Assembly (NCBI GenBank): GCA_016789305.1
Contig: JAEURJ010000007.1
Span: 186,001-250,000 of the forward strand
Direction: 5' to 3'
Length of the DNA stretch: 64,000 bases
Source of the DNA: Anaerolineales bacterium
GTDB lineage: Bacteria > Chloroflexota > Anaerolineae > Anaerolineales > Villigracilaceae
Part shown: positions 16,193 through 24,039 of the stretch, in pieces
Position numbering within the stretch: position 1 is the stretch's first letter
How the letters are laid out: each line of letters begins with the position of its first letter
Program-made: the position numbers and the translations under genes
Notes under the pieces: generated by a model
Database searches by the model: none
Told to the model about the DNA's origin: nothing
Seen by the model: the letters and a program-made list of their open reading frames with translations, nothing else

Positions 16193-17167
16193 ATGAAAAC
16201 CGTTCAACCCGTTCAATCCTTTGACAAGATCAAGCTGCTGGCGGATTCTCGCCGCATGGATATTTTGCGCCTGTTGATGGCATCCCCCGCCACGCTCACG
16301 CATCTCGCGCGGACCTTGAAACAGTCTCCCGCATGGATACGGCACCACACCCTGGCATTGGAGTCCGCTGGCCTGATCGAAGTCAGCGAGACCCGCAGAA
16401 CCGGCAAGGTGACGGAAAAATTCTATCGTGCCAACGCCGATGCCCTGTTGTTGCAGGAGATCATCCTTCCCAAAACAAAGAAGCCAGCGATTATTTTTTC
16501 GGGAAGTCACGACATCGCCATTGAAGATATTGCAGATAATCTTTCCAGGCATCTTAACTTGTTCAGCATTCCCGTCGGCTCGTTGGATGGACTGGTCAAT
16601 TTACGTCAGGGACTTTGTCAAATTTCAGGCGCGCATCTTCTCGATGAGAACGGCGAATACAATATCCCATTTGTCCGCCGCCTCTTCCCGGACCGCGAAA
16701 TGGAAGTCATCACCCTGGCCTATCGCACCCAGGGGCTGATCCTGACGGGCGGCAATCCAAAGGGAATTAAGAAGGTTGCAGATATTGCGAATTCAAAAGT
16801 TCGTTTTGTGAATCGCAACCGTGGCTCAGGCACAAGATTGTGGGTGGACCTTGAACTTAAAAAATTAGGCATTCCTGCCGAAAAGGTGAACGGATACGAG
16901 ACAGTTGTCAAAACACATAATGAAGCCGCTTCCTTGATCGAAACCGGCAGAGCAGATGCCGCCATTGGGCTGCAAGCGGCCGCTCACAAACACAACCTGG
17001 ATTTCATTCCACTGTTTGAAGAGCGGTATGACTTTGTGCTGCCAATTGAACAGAAAAAGAATCTAAATCCACTGCTTGAATATATCCAGACCGCAGATTT
17101 TCGCAACATCCTTAATTCATTAACAGGCTACAACACCAAGCACAGCGGCGAACAGGTCGCTGTGTAA
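16193..17167 (+). CDS. HTH (ArsR-like) regulator fused to a periplasmic-binding-like domain; probable Mo/W sensor
   Basis: 324 residues. Residues about 10-85 form a winged helix resembling ArsR (DSRRMDILRLLMASPATLTHLARTL..S..WIRHHTLALESAGLIEV). From about 100 on is a type-2 binding-protein fold of the PBP_like type (PF12727; NRNRGSGTRLWVDLELKKLGI, AAIGLQAAA). The same domain is found in molybdenum-related proteins, where it is thought to bind oxyanions. It heads a run of tungstate/molybdate uptake genes, so a role as oxyanion-responsive repressor or activator is likely but inferred. It lacks the LysR-type HTH and TOBE domains of ModE. It is divergent from the S-box promoter; no clear SD. Confidence 0.88.
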   Translation: MKTVQPVQSFDKIKLLADSRRMDILRLLMASPATLTHLARTLKQSPAWIRHHTLALESAGLIEVSETRRTGKVTEKFYRANADALLLQEIILPKTKKPAIIFSGSHDIAIEDIADNLSRHLNLFSIPVGSLDGLVNLRQGLCQISGAHLLDENGEYNIPFVRRLFPDREMEVITLAYRTQGLILTGGNPKGIKKVADIANSKVRFVNRNRGSGTRLWVDLELKKLGIPAEKVNGYETVVKTHNEAASLIETGRADAAIGLQAAAHKHNLDFIPLFEERYDFVLPIEQKKNLNPLLEYIQTADFRNILNSLTGYNTKHSGEQVAV

Positions 17168-17182
17168 ATTTAAAAGGAAATT

Positions 17183-17602
17183 ATGAAAACAAAATCTTCG
17201 ATCCTATTTATCACCCTCTGTTTATTGCTTTCTGCATGTGCAACGTCTGCCGAGCCCGCCTCCACGGAAGCCTCTTCCGCCTTGTTTCAGATCGTGAAGG
17301 CCGATGGCTCCACGTTTGATGTCACGCTGGATGCGGTCAAAGCTTTGCCGCTTGCTCAAGTCTCTGCGGAAGGAAAAGTGGAAGAAGGGCCGTATCTATC
17401 GGATATTCTGGCTCTGGCTGGCGTCACCGAGTTTACCGAAGTCACACTCGAAGGCAGTTCCAACCCCGCCACATTGACCTTTGACCAGGTGGATGAAAAC
17501 ACCATTCTGGATTTCAACAATCACGGCACGATGAAGTTATCCACGACCTACATTCCCAAGGCCAGCTGGACGAAGGATGTTGCAAAGATCACCGTCAAAT
17601 AA
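17183..17602 (+). CDS. Small lipoprotein with a molybdopterin-oxidoreductase-like fold segment
   Basis: 139 residues with a signal peptide and lipobox (LLLSACA). The mature part (FQIVKADGSTFDVTLDAVKALPLAQV, then GPYLSDILALAGV) resembles the small domains related to the sulfite-oxidase (oxidoreductase molybdopterin-binding) fold that occur as secreted solute-binding proteins. No catalytic Cys is seen, so it is not expected to be an enzyme. It starts 15 bases after the regulator with an AAAAGGA ribosome site and lies in the Mo/W operon. It could help capture metal oxyanion or cofactor; this is inference. Confidence 0.75.
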   Translation: MKTKSSILFITLCLLLSACATSAEPASTEASSALFQIVKADGSTFDVTLDAVKALPLAQVSAEGKVEEGPYLSDILALAGVTEFTEVTLEGSSNPATLTFDQVDENTILDFNNHGTMKLSTTYIPKASWTKDVAKITVK

Positions 17603-17650
17603 TTTTTTTTGTGGAATCTATTAAGTAAAATCTTAATGGAAAAGGCGCTG

Positions 17651-18373
17651 ATGCATTACCTGCTTGGGATCGACGACACCGATAATCTTGAATCGCGCGG
17701 CACGGGACATCGAGTCCGTCAGCTCGCGGATTGGCTCGTGGAAAATCACCTGGCCGAGCCGCAGGGAATCACGCGTCATCAATTGCTGGTGGACCCGGGG
17801 ATTCCATATACCTCCCATAACAGTTCTGCATGTCTTTCTGTTGAAACTGAAAATGTAGATGATGTTTGGGAGGCTGCGCGTGAATTTCTTCTGCGCGAAA
17901 GTGCCGTCGGTTCAGATGCAGGTCTGTGCCTTGCGGAATGGGATTCGATCAGTGACGAGGTTTTGGATTTTGGGCGCAGAGCCAAACTTGAAGTGTTGAC
18001 CATGTCCGCTGCGGAGCAAACAGCTTCACGGTCCGCGATACGATGCGAAGGGCTGACAGGTACGCACGGCGGAATCATTGGAGCCTTGTCCGCCATTGGA
18101 TTGCATCGCGCTGGAAATGACGGTCGTTATTTGTGGCTGCCGGGTTTGCGTGAATTGACGGGAAAATATCACGTGAATGAAATTTGTGTAAAGGGTCATG
18201 TCGACCGCATTTGCACGGTTGAACATGTTGACCTTTCTGCTGAAACCATTGTCGATGTCGGCGAATGGATCCGTCCTGTCTTGCGTGATGGGAAGGCAAC
18301 TTTATTTGTTGAGGAGAAAAATCATGAATGGTACATCATCTCTAAAGACCGCATTAAAAACCTTTCAAACTGA
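17651..18373 (+). CDS. TiaS-like protein (tRNA-Ile agmatidine synthetase family)
   Basis: About 240 residues. The N-terminus YLLGIDDTDNLESRGTG matches the GIDDTDS nucleotide/metal motif of the TiaS family, and RHQLLVDPGIPYTSHNSSACL is also family-like. Archaeal TiaS makes agmatidine at the wobble base of tRNA-Ile2 and has extra OB-fold and zinc domains, which are absent here, so this shorter bacterial relative probably does something else. I chose the ATG at 17651 because AAGG lies 5 bases before it; ATG at 17636 is an alternative. The downstream membrane protein gene overlaps its 3' end by 50 bases. Its link to tungstate/molybdate uptake is contextual only. Confidence 0.82.
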   Translation: MHYLLGIDDTDNLESRGTGHRVRQLADWLVENHLAEPQGITRHQLLVDPGIPYTSHNSSACLSVETENVDDVWEAAREFLLRESAVGSDAGLCLAEWDSISDEVLDFGRRAKLEVLTMSAAEQTASRSAIRCEGLTGTHGGIIGALSAIGLHRAGNDGRYLWLPGLRELTGKYHVNEICVKGHVDRICTVEHVDLSAETIVDVGEWIRPVLRDGKATLFVEEKNHEWYIISKDRIKNLSN

Positions 18374-18902
18374 ATGGTCGCTCTCGTGGCTTGAAGCCTT
18401 GTTGCTATTGGGCTGCGGCATGATGGCAGTTGTTTTACATCGTGCCACAGATAACGGAATGGGTCTGCCCGGGCATCATGGCATTGAATGGATGGCGTTG
18501 ATGATCATTGGGCGCGCTTCATCCAAATATCGCGGCGCGGGCACACTAACAAGCATCGGCGCATCTTTTGCATCTGTTCTTCCTTTTTTGCGTGGCGATA
18601 ACCCCTTCACATGGATTTATTATCTTTTGCCCGGCCCGGTGATGGATCTTGCGTTTCGTTATCTTCCGCGTTATGCCGGCAAACTTTGGTTTATGGTCTT
18701 GCTCGGCGGTCTAGCGCATGTGACCAAGCCGATTGGCCAGGTCACTGTGAATTTGTTAACCGGCTGGCCGGTGGGTTCATTCCGCTTTGGCGTTGCATAC
18801 CCCTTTGCCACCCATCTTTTCTTTGGAATGATCGGCGGGTTGCTTGGTGCTTTGGTTGTGTTGGGTATCAACCGATATTCGAAAAAATCAGATCAAGGAT
18901 AA
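18324..18902 (+). CDS. Integral membrane protein in the Mo/W operon
   Basis: 193 residues from the ATG at 18324, which has GAGGAG 7 bases upstream; longer in-frame forms would lie inside the TiaS-like gene. It has about five hydrophobic segments with Gly-rich loops (GPVMDLAFRYLPRYAGKLW, FRFGVAYPFATHLFFGMIGGLLGALVVL). The size and layout recall ECF-transporter substrate-binding (S) components, but I cannot confirm that family. It sits directly before TupA, so a role in transport or sensing of the same ligand is plausible. Confidence 0.75.
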   Translation: MNGTSSLKTALKTFQTEWSLSWLEALLLLGCGMMAVVLHRATDNGMGLPGHHGIEWMALMIIGRASSKYRGAGTLTSIGASFASVLPFLRGDNPFTWIYYLLPGPVMDLAFRYLPRYAGKLWFMVLLGGLAHVTKPIGQVTVNLLTGWPVGSFRFGVAYPFATHLFFGMIGGLLGALVVLGINRYSKKSDQG

Positions 18903-18906
18903 TGAT

Positions 18907-19842
18907 ATGAAACATACTTCACGCAATATCTTTTTGACCCTTTTACTCGTTCTCTCCATCGCATTGACAGCCTGCGCCTCCACCGCGCCGACAACTGTCC
19001 CGGCGACAGAAGCGGTTGTTTCCACTGAAGCACCCGCCACCCAAGCGCCGGAAGTCGCTGTGCCTGTCAACCCAAATATTATTCTTGCTACAACCACATC
19101 CACACAGGATTCCGGTTTGCTGGATGTCCTCGTGCCCATGTTCGAAGAACAGACTGGTTACGTCGTGCAGACCATTGCAGTGGGCACCGGCGAAGCGCTC
19201 AAGATGGGGGAGGAAGGTAATGCCGATGTGTTGCTCGTTCATGCACCCTCCTCTGAGGTGACCTACATGGAGGGCGGCTTCGGCAAGGATCGTATGCTTG
19301 TCATGCACAATGACTACATCATTGTTGGCCCGGCCGGCGATCCTGCCGGCATCAAGGGACTCGGTCCCAAAGATGCTTTCCTCGCCATTTACAATGCGGG
19401 CACTCCCTTCGTCTCTCGCGGCGATGACTCTGGCACACACAAGAAGGAAGTCAGTTTCTGGACCAAAGCCGCAGTGGACCCCGCTGCTGAGAAGCCCGAA
19501 TGGTTCATTGAAACCGGTCAAGGCATGGGCGCATCGCTCACGGTCGCATCTGAAAAAGGCGCTTATATTCTCACTGACCGCGCAACGTATCTTGCAAATA
19601 AAGAAAACATTCAGCTTGAGATCCTGCTCGAAGGCAACAATGCCTTGCTGAACGTGTATCACGTCATCACAGTCAACCCGGAGAAATGGCCCAAGGTGAA
19701 TTACGATGGCGCGATCGCGTTCTCGAAATTCATCACCGATCCCGCCACACAGGCAGTCATTGCGGAATTTGGGCTGGATAAATTCGGCCAGCCGCTCTTT
19801 TATCCGGATGCCGATAAAACAGACGCGGATTTAGGTTTATAA
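18907..19842 (+). CDS. tupA: Tungstate ABC transporter substrate-binding lipoprotein
   Basis: 311 residues from ATG 18907, with a signal peptide and lipobox (IALTACAS) and a Thr/Pro-rich spacer. The mature protein has the TupA hallmarks: ILATTTSTQDSGLLD at the start of the fold, GTGEALKMGEEGNADVLLVH, and SRGDDSGTHKKE, which forms the oxyanion site. It delivers tungstate (some homologues also take molybdate) to a TupB permease; TupB and an ATPase are encoded about 2.4-3 kb downstream, after ModA and ModB. It is last in its own transcription unit, with a terminator right behind it. Confidence 0.95.
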   Translation: MKHTSRNIFLTLLLVLSIALTACASTAPTTVPATEAVVSTEAPATQAPEVAVPVNPNIILATTTSTQDSGLLDVLVPMFEEQTGYVVQTIAVGTGEALKMGEEGNADVLLVHAPSSEVTYMEGGFGKDRMLVMHNDYIIVGPAGDPAGIKGLGPKDAFLAIYNAGTPFVSRGDDSGTHKKEVSFWTKAAVDPAAEKPEWFIETGQGMGASLTVASEKGAYILTDRATYLANKENIQLEILLEGNNALLNVYHVITVNPEKWPKVNYDGAIAFSKFITDPATQAVIAEFGLDKFGQPLFYPDADKTDADLGL

Positions 19843-19847
19843 GTTTT

Positions 19848-19876
19848 ATGGGTGGCCGAAAGGTCACCCATTTTTA
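19848..19876 (+). terminator. Terminator after tupA
   Basis: ATGGGTG...CACCCAT stem with a GC-rich inner pairing, followed by TTTTTATTT. Confidence 0.85.
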
Positions 19877-19911
19877 TTTGAGCTGGAAACACCCTTGCCA
19901 TCCCCCAGATT

Positions 19912-19944
19912 CATGGATATACTCACTCAGTGAGTATATCCATG
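19912..19944. promoter_or_regulatory. Probable PadR operator overlapping the padR start
   Basis: A perfect 15-base inverted repeat, CATGGATATACTCAC and its complement around TCA. The right arm contains the GTG (19930) and ATG (19942) start codons. The core ACTCACTCAGTGAGT is typical of dimeric winged-helix operators, and autoregulation is common among PadR proteins. Confidence 0.75.
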
Positions 19945-20493
19945 AACGAAAACAAACACTCCGGCAACATCTCTCCCGAATTTGCATTACTTGGCTTTCT
20001 GATTGCAGGTCCCAGCCACGGCTATGATCTGCATCAACGATTCATGACCGAGTTGGGACATGTCTGGCATTTAAGCCAGAGCCAGGCCTACGCTATTTTG
20101 AAACGCCTTGAACAACGCGGGGATATTAATGCGCAGATAAAAGAGCAGGAGAAACTTCCCGCCCGTCAGATGCTGCGGATCACAGCACAGGGTCGCCGCC
20201 ACTTCAACGAATGGATGGATAATATCAGCGTTAACTCACGCTCCATTCGGCTTGAATTTCTCACCCGTTTATATTTTGCACGGATGTATAAACCTGAAAA
20301 CGTTAAGCAAATCCATTGGGCGCAGTTGGATGAAATTAGATCATCCATTGATCGCCTGGAAACTCTGCTTGCACACCTCCCCCCGGAGCAACAATTTAAT
20401 CAGCTTAGTCTTGACTTGCGTTTGCGCCAAATGAAACTCATTCAGGAGTGGATGAACGACGTTAAATTGACAATCTTTGATTCGCAGGAGTAG
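19942..20493 (+). CDS. PadR-family transcriptional regulator
   Basis: 183 residues from ATG 19942 (or 187 from the GTG at 19930). The N-terminal PadR winged helix is clear (FALLGFLIAGPSHGYDLHQRF, LSQSQAYAILKRLEQRGDI, RITAQGRRHF) and is followed by the helical C-terminal dimerisation domain (EFLTRLYFARMYKPE). It ends 4 bases before modA, so it is co-transcribed with a molybdate-binding protein, an unusual partner for a PadR regulator. A perfect palindrome covers its start, suggesting that it represses its own operon. Effector unknown. Confidence 0.93.
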   Translation: MNENKHSGNISPEFALLGFLIAGPSHGYDLHQRFMTELGHVWHLSQSQAYAILKRLEQRGDINAQIKEQEKLPARQMLRITAQGRRHFNEWMDNISVNSRSIRLEFLTRLYFARMYKPENVKQIHWAQLDEIRSSIDRLETLLAHLPPEQQFNQLSLDLRLRQMKLIQEWMNDVKLTIFDSQE

Positions 20494-20497
20494 AAAA

Positions 20498-21331
20498 ATG
20501 AAACGATTTTTATCTTTGACTCTGCTGTTCACTTTATTTTTAGCAGCCTGTGAAACAGCCGCCTCACCCGCACCGACGGTTGTGCCCCCCACCGCTGCTG
20601 AAGCGCCAATTGCCATTGTCGAGCCTCAAACCCTGACTGTTTTTGCTGCCGCCTCATTAACCGATGCTTTTACGGAAATAGGGAAGAGCTTTGAAACCGC
20701 AAATCCTGGTGTGACAGTCACCTTTAACTTTGCAGGTTCACAAGCCCTGCGGACTCAGATCGAAGAAGGTGCATCTGTCGATGTGTTTGCCTCCGCAAGC
20801 GGCAAGGAGATGGACGCCCTGGTGACCGGCAAGTTTGTCGCAGATGGTGTGAAACAGATATTCCTCAACAATAAGCTTGTTGTGATCCTTCCTTCTGATA
20901 ACCCGGCAAGGCTTGAAGCACTTGAAGACATTGCAAAACCCGGCATTAAGCTGGTATTGGCTGCTGAGGAAGTACCTGTGGGTAATTATGCCCGTCAAGC
21001 GTTGGATTTGATGAATGCCTCATTCGGAGTCGATTTTAAAGACAAGGTGCTGGCCAATGTTGTCTCCAACGAAGATAATGTCAAACAAGTGGTTGCCAAA
21101 GTTCAGTTGGGTGAAGCGGATGCTGGCATTGTATACACTTCTGATGTTGTTGCTGCAACGGATTTGAAAACGATCGAAATTCCCGCCGAGTTGAATGTGA
21201 TCGCCAAGTATCCCATTGCGCCTTTAACTGCATCGACCCATGCCGATCTTGCGAAGGTGTTTGTTGATTATGTGCTTTCGGCTGAGGGTCAGGCCACCTT
21301 GCAGAAGTGGGGCTTTGCTCCGGTTAAGTAA
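20498..21331 (+). CDS. modA: Molybdate ABC transporter substrate-binding lipoprotein
   Basis: 277 residues from ATG 20498 (CAGGAG 7 bases upstream). Signal peptide with lipobox (FLAACE), short Pro/Ala spacer, then the ModA fold: LTVFAAASLTDAFTEIGKSFE, FNFAGSQALRTQIEEGASVDVFASAS, and VPVGNYARQAL, all ligand-loop regions of the family. It captures molybdate (or tungstate) outside the membrane for the ModB permease encoded 70 bases downstream. A 17-base hairpin lies between modA and modB, so modA may be expressed more highly than the permeases. Confidence 0.95.
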   Translation: MKRFLSLTLLFTLFLAACETAASPAPTVVPPTAAEAPIAIVEPQTLTVFAAASLTDAFTEIGKSFETANPGVTVTFNFAGSQALRTQIEEGASVDVFASASGKEMDALVTGKFVADGVKQIFLNNKLVVILPSDNPARLEALEDIAKPGIKLVLAAEEVPVGNYARQALDLMNASFGVDFKDKVLANVVSNEDNVKQVVAKVQLGEADAGIVYTSDVVAATDLKTIEIPAELNVIAKYPIAPLTASTHADLAKVFVDYVLSAEGQATLQKWGFAPVK

Positions 21332-21340
21332 TTTTCTGTA

Positions 21341-21377
21341 CATAAAAATCGCGGAAGTTTCTTCCGCGATTTTTATG
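21341..21377 (+). terminator. Terminator/attenuator between modA and modB
   Basis: A perfect 17-base inverted repeat (CATAAAAATCGCGGAAG and its complement, loop TTT) ending in TTTTTATG. It lies between genes that should work together and is likely a partial terminator that sets expression ratios. Confidence 0.8.
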
Positions 21378-21401
21378 TTTTATGTGTAAACTTGGAAAAT
21401 C

Positions 21402-22199
21402 ATGTGTCAATTTCTCAAGAAGCAATTATCAAGTTGGATATTTATTATCCCTAGTGGGATCCTGCTTGCCTTGTTCGTGCTTCCACTCGCTGCTTTATTA
21501 ATACGTTCGGTAAATGAAGATTTTTTCAAATATGTGTTTTCGGAGCAGGCCTTCAAGGCGCTTCGCCTTAGCCTTCTGACAAGTACGATCACTACCATTA
21601 GCGCCGTTGTGTTTGGTACGCCGTTGGCGTACATGCTGGCAAATTGGAAATTTAAGTTTAAATCATGGATCGAACTGATCATTGATCTGCCGATTGTCCT
21701 TCCGCCATCGGTGGCGGGCCTGGCGTTGTTGATCGCATTTGGTCGGCGTGGGATCTTTGGGCCAACTTTGAATCTTTTGGATATCAACCTGCCGTTCACA
21801 ACAGCAGCGGTTGTTCTCGCTCAAATATTTGTTGCGTCCCCGTTGTATATCCGCTCAGCGCGTGTGGGTTTCTCGGGAATCGATCAGCAGCTGGAGGAAG
21901 CCGCCCATGTGGAAGGCGCCAATCAATGGCAGTTGTTCTACGAAGTGATGATGCCGCTGGCCGGGCGGGCTTTGCTCAGCGGTGCCATTCTCACCTGGAC
22001 GCGTGCCCTGGGTGAATTCGGTGCAACGATCTTGTTCGCCGGGAATCTTGAAGGGGTAACTCAAACCATGCCAATGGCAATCTACCTTGGCTTTGAACGT
22101 AACCTGGGAATCGCCCTGGCCTTGTCTGTTCTTTTGATCGCTGTTTCAACCCTTCTTTTATTTTTTACAAAAAAGCTTGAACAAAGTGAACCTGGTTGA
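21402..22199 (+). CDS. modB: Molybdate-type ABC transporter permease
   Basis: 265 residues with about six membrane segments and the binding-protein-dependent transport EAA loop (EEAAHVEGANQWQLFYEVMMPL), through which the permease contacts the ATPase. The motifs DLPIVLPPSVAGLALL and GEFGATILFAGN are typical of ModB/WtpB permeases. It presumably receives molybdate from ModA. No ModC gene is adjacent; the only ATPase here follows the TupB-like gene. The start is taken at the first ATG after the hairpin, with a GGAAAA site upstream. Confidence 0.93.
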   Translation: MCQFLKKQLSSWIFIIPSGILLALFVLPLAALLIRSVNEDFFKYVFSEQAFKALRLSLLTSTITTISAVVFGTPLAYMLANWKFKFKSWIELIIDLPIVLPPSVAGLALLIAFGRRGIFGPTLNLLDINLPFTTAAVVLAQIFVASPLYIRSARVGFSGIDQQLEEAAHVEGANQWQLFYEVMMPLAGRALLSGAILTWTRALGEFGATILFAGNLEGVTQTMPMAIYLGFERNLGIALALSVLLIAVSTLLLFFTKKLEQSEPG

Positions 22200-22212
22200 T
22201 GAGCATCGCTTG

Positions 22213-22218
22213 TATAAT
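22213..22218 (+). promoter_or_regulatory. Possible internal -10 box before the second permease
   Basis: TATAAT lies 13 bases before the ATG at 22232. An internal promoter would let the second permease and ATPase be made apart from modB. Confidence 0.35.
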
Positions 22219-22231
22219 GGCGGGATAAAAC

Positions 22232-22885
22232 ATGTTATTTGACTCGGAAGTTCTTCAAATTACTTTTCTCTCTTTGCAAGTCTCCACGATCGCCACGGTC
22301 GTGAGTTTGCTTATTGGACTGCCTTTGGGCACCTGGATCGCCTTGGGGAATTTTCATGGACGCTCATTTCTATTAAGCATTGTCAACACAGGCATGGCGT
22401 TGCCGCCTGTGGTGGTTGGCCTTGTTGTTGCGATCACTTTGTGGCGCAGCGGCCCGCTTGGAGATTTGAAGTTGATCTATACACCGTGGGCGATTGTCAT
22501 TGCGCAGACGATTATTGCGGCACCGGTGGTTACTGGATTAACCGCTGCCGCCTTGGAAGCATTGGACCCGCGTTTGCAGCAACAACTTTTGGGACTCGGC
22601 GCTTCACGCCTGCAGATGATCTGGCACTTGTGGCGAGAGGCACGTTTGCCGCTCTTGGCTGCGTTGATGGCAGGCTTTGGTTCTGTGATCTCGGAAGTAG
22701 GTGCTTCGATGATGGTGGGCGGAAATATCCGCGGGCAGACTCGTGTGTTGACGACTGCCATTGTATTGGAAACATCCAAAGGTGAGTTTGAAAAGGCGCT
22801 GGCGCTATCTGCTTTATTGTTGACTCTGACTTATCTTATCAATCTTGCACTGACTTCGATCCAGCAACGGGGAACGCGGAAATGA
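22232..22885 (+). CDS. tupB: Tungstate-type ABC transporter permease
   Basis: 217 residues with about five membrane segments. It resembles TupB: FLSLQVSTIATVVSLLIGLPLG at the start, NTGMALPPVVVGLVV, the EAA loop with GASRLQMIWHLWREARLPLLAAL, and the C-terminal SEVGASMMVGGNI..QTRVLTTAIVLETSKG. It should pair with TupA encoded upstream. It begins 32 bases after modB and overlaps the ATPase gene by 4 bases. Presence of both a ModB-type and a TupB-type permease in one operon is unusual. Confidence 0.93.
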   Translation: MLFDSEVLQITFLSLQVSTIATVVSLLIGLPLGTWIALGNFHGRSFLLSIVNTGMALPPVVVGLVVAITLWRSGPLGDLKLIYTPWAIVIAQTIIAAPVVTGLTAAALEALDPRLQQQLLGLGASRLQMIWHLWREARLPLLAALMAGFGSVISEVGASMMVGGNIRGQTRVLTTAIVLETSKGEFEKALALSALLLTLTYLINLALTSIQQRGTRK

Positions 22886-23586
22886 TCTCCATTCACAATT
22901 TGCTTGTCCAACGCAATGGACGGGACGTGCTGAAAATCGATTCGCTTGAGATCAAGCGCGGGGAGACCCTGGCGGTGATCGGTCCGAATGGAGCAGGTAA
23001 GAGTACGTTTTTGTTGACCCTGGCAGGTTTAATTAAACCCGTTCGAGGTGAAATTCTTTTTAATGGGAAATCGATTGGGAGTTGGGATGAACTTGAATAC
23101 CGAAGACGAATCGCCTTTGTCTTTCAAGACCCATTGTTGATGGATATGTCTGTGCAGGACAATATTGCGCTGGGGTTGAAATTCCGCGGTGTGAAAGAGT
23201 ATCAGCAGCCGGTGATTAAGTGGAGCAAAGCCATGGGCGTGGATTCTCTGCTTAAACGCCGGGCAGGCCAACTTTCCGGAGGGGAAGCGCAGCGGGTCAG
23301 CCTGGCGCGGGCGTTTGTCCTCGATCCCGAATTGCTTTTGATGGATGAACCATTCTCGGCGGTGGATCCGCAAACACGGATGCAGTTGCTTAGAGACCTA
23401 TCCAGAGTTTTGACAAAAGATCATCGTACAACAATCTTCGTAACTCATAATCTGAAAGAGGCCGCACAGTTTGGCGACCGCGTGGCGGTGATGATCGATG
23501 GAAAATTGAAGCAAGTGGGGAGGGCAAAGCAAATTAAAGAAAAGCCAATTGATAAAAGTGTGAAGGATTTTTTGAAAGAACTTTAA
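22882..23586 (+). CDS. tupC: ABC transporter ATP-binding protein, probably shared by the Mod and Tup permeases
   Basis: 234 residues with a complete nucleotide-binding domain: Walker A GPNGAGKST, Q-loop FVFQDP, signature LSGGEAQRVSLARA, Walker B LLLMDEP, and the switch His in FVTHNL. There is no C-terminal TOBE domain, as in TupC and unlike ModC. It overlaps the TupB start-stop junction (ATGA). As the only ATPase in the locus it likely drives TupB and possibly ModB too; a separate ModC elsewhere in the genome cannot be excluded. Confidence 0.92.
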   Translation: MISIHNLLVQRNGRDVLKIDSLEIKRGETLAVIGPNGAGKSTFLLTLAGLIKPVRGEILFNGKSIGSWDELEYRRRIAFVFQDPLLMDMSVQDNIALGLKFRGVKEYQQPVIKWSKAMGVDSLLKRRAGQLSGGEAQRVSLARAFVLDPELLLMDEPFSAVDPQTRMQLLRDLSRVLTKDHRTTIFVTHNLKEAAQFGDRVAVMIDGKLKQVGRAKQIKEKPIDKSVKDFLKEL

Positions 23587-23707
23587 CGCCGTTCGTAACA
23601 ACGACAAGTTCCCTTTTAACGGCATACACCGCGTTCTCACGCGGTGCAGCCAATAGACCAACTCAGAGGGAGGAGAGAGTTTGGAAGAGTAACTTTTGGT
23701 TACTCAA

Positions 23708-23926
23708 TTACACAGGGTTAACATCAGGGTTGGTTCCGCACAAAGCACATACGGGGTGGTCGATCATGTTGCATTCGATTCCAAACGAACAACGATGGGC
23801 AACAACATGGGGAGGCTGGTCTGGCAGATGTTCTGCTGGATAAACGACTTCGCTTTCGATCGCAACTTCGTGGCCGATGTGGGCACAATGCTTAATCTCT
23901 TCAACTTGCCAAGTCTTTTCTGCCAT
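23708..23926 (-). CDS. Small Cys/His-rich protein, probable metal-binding domain
   Basis: 72 residues from the ATG at 23926, with GGAGG 5 bases upstream. The sequence holds Cys and His in patterns such as HCAHIGHE, HRCSFGIECNMIDHPVCALCG; the last CxxC and preceding Cys/His could bind zinc or iron. No signal peptide. I do not recognise a named family. It lies downstream of the PQQ-type dehydrogenase but behind that gene's terminator, so it is probably its own unit. Confidence 0.75.
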   Translation of the reverse strand: MAEKTWQVEEIKHCAHIGHEVAIESEVVYPAEHLPDQPPHVVAHRCSFGIECNMIDHPVCALCGTNPDVNPV

Positions 23927-23961
23927 ATGAGCCTCCGAACTCTGATGCCCGTAGTTTAAAA

Positions 23962-23994
23962 GAAAAACGCCTGTCAGGCCAGTGACAGGCGTCA
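23962..23994 (-). terminator. Terminator after the sugar dehydrogenase gene
   Basis: On the minus strand, a GACGCCTGTCA...TGACAGGCGT-type stem (loop CTGGCC) followed by TTTTTCTTTT. Confidence 0.9.
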
Positions 23995-24039
23995 TCGAGT
24001 CGTATGACAAATCACCTATGATTACGACAGAAGAGGTCC

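Noticed and set aside
16061..16552. Minus-strand open frame of 163 codons
   Set aside because: It overlaps the S-box aptamer, its promoter and the plus-strand regulator; no ribosome site or family match.
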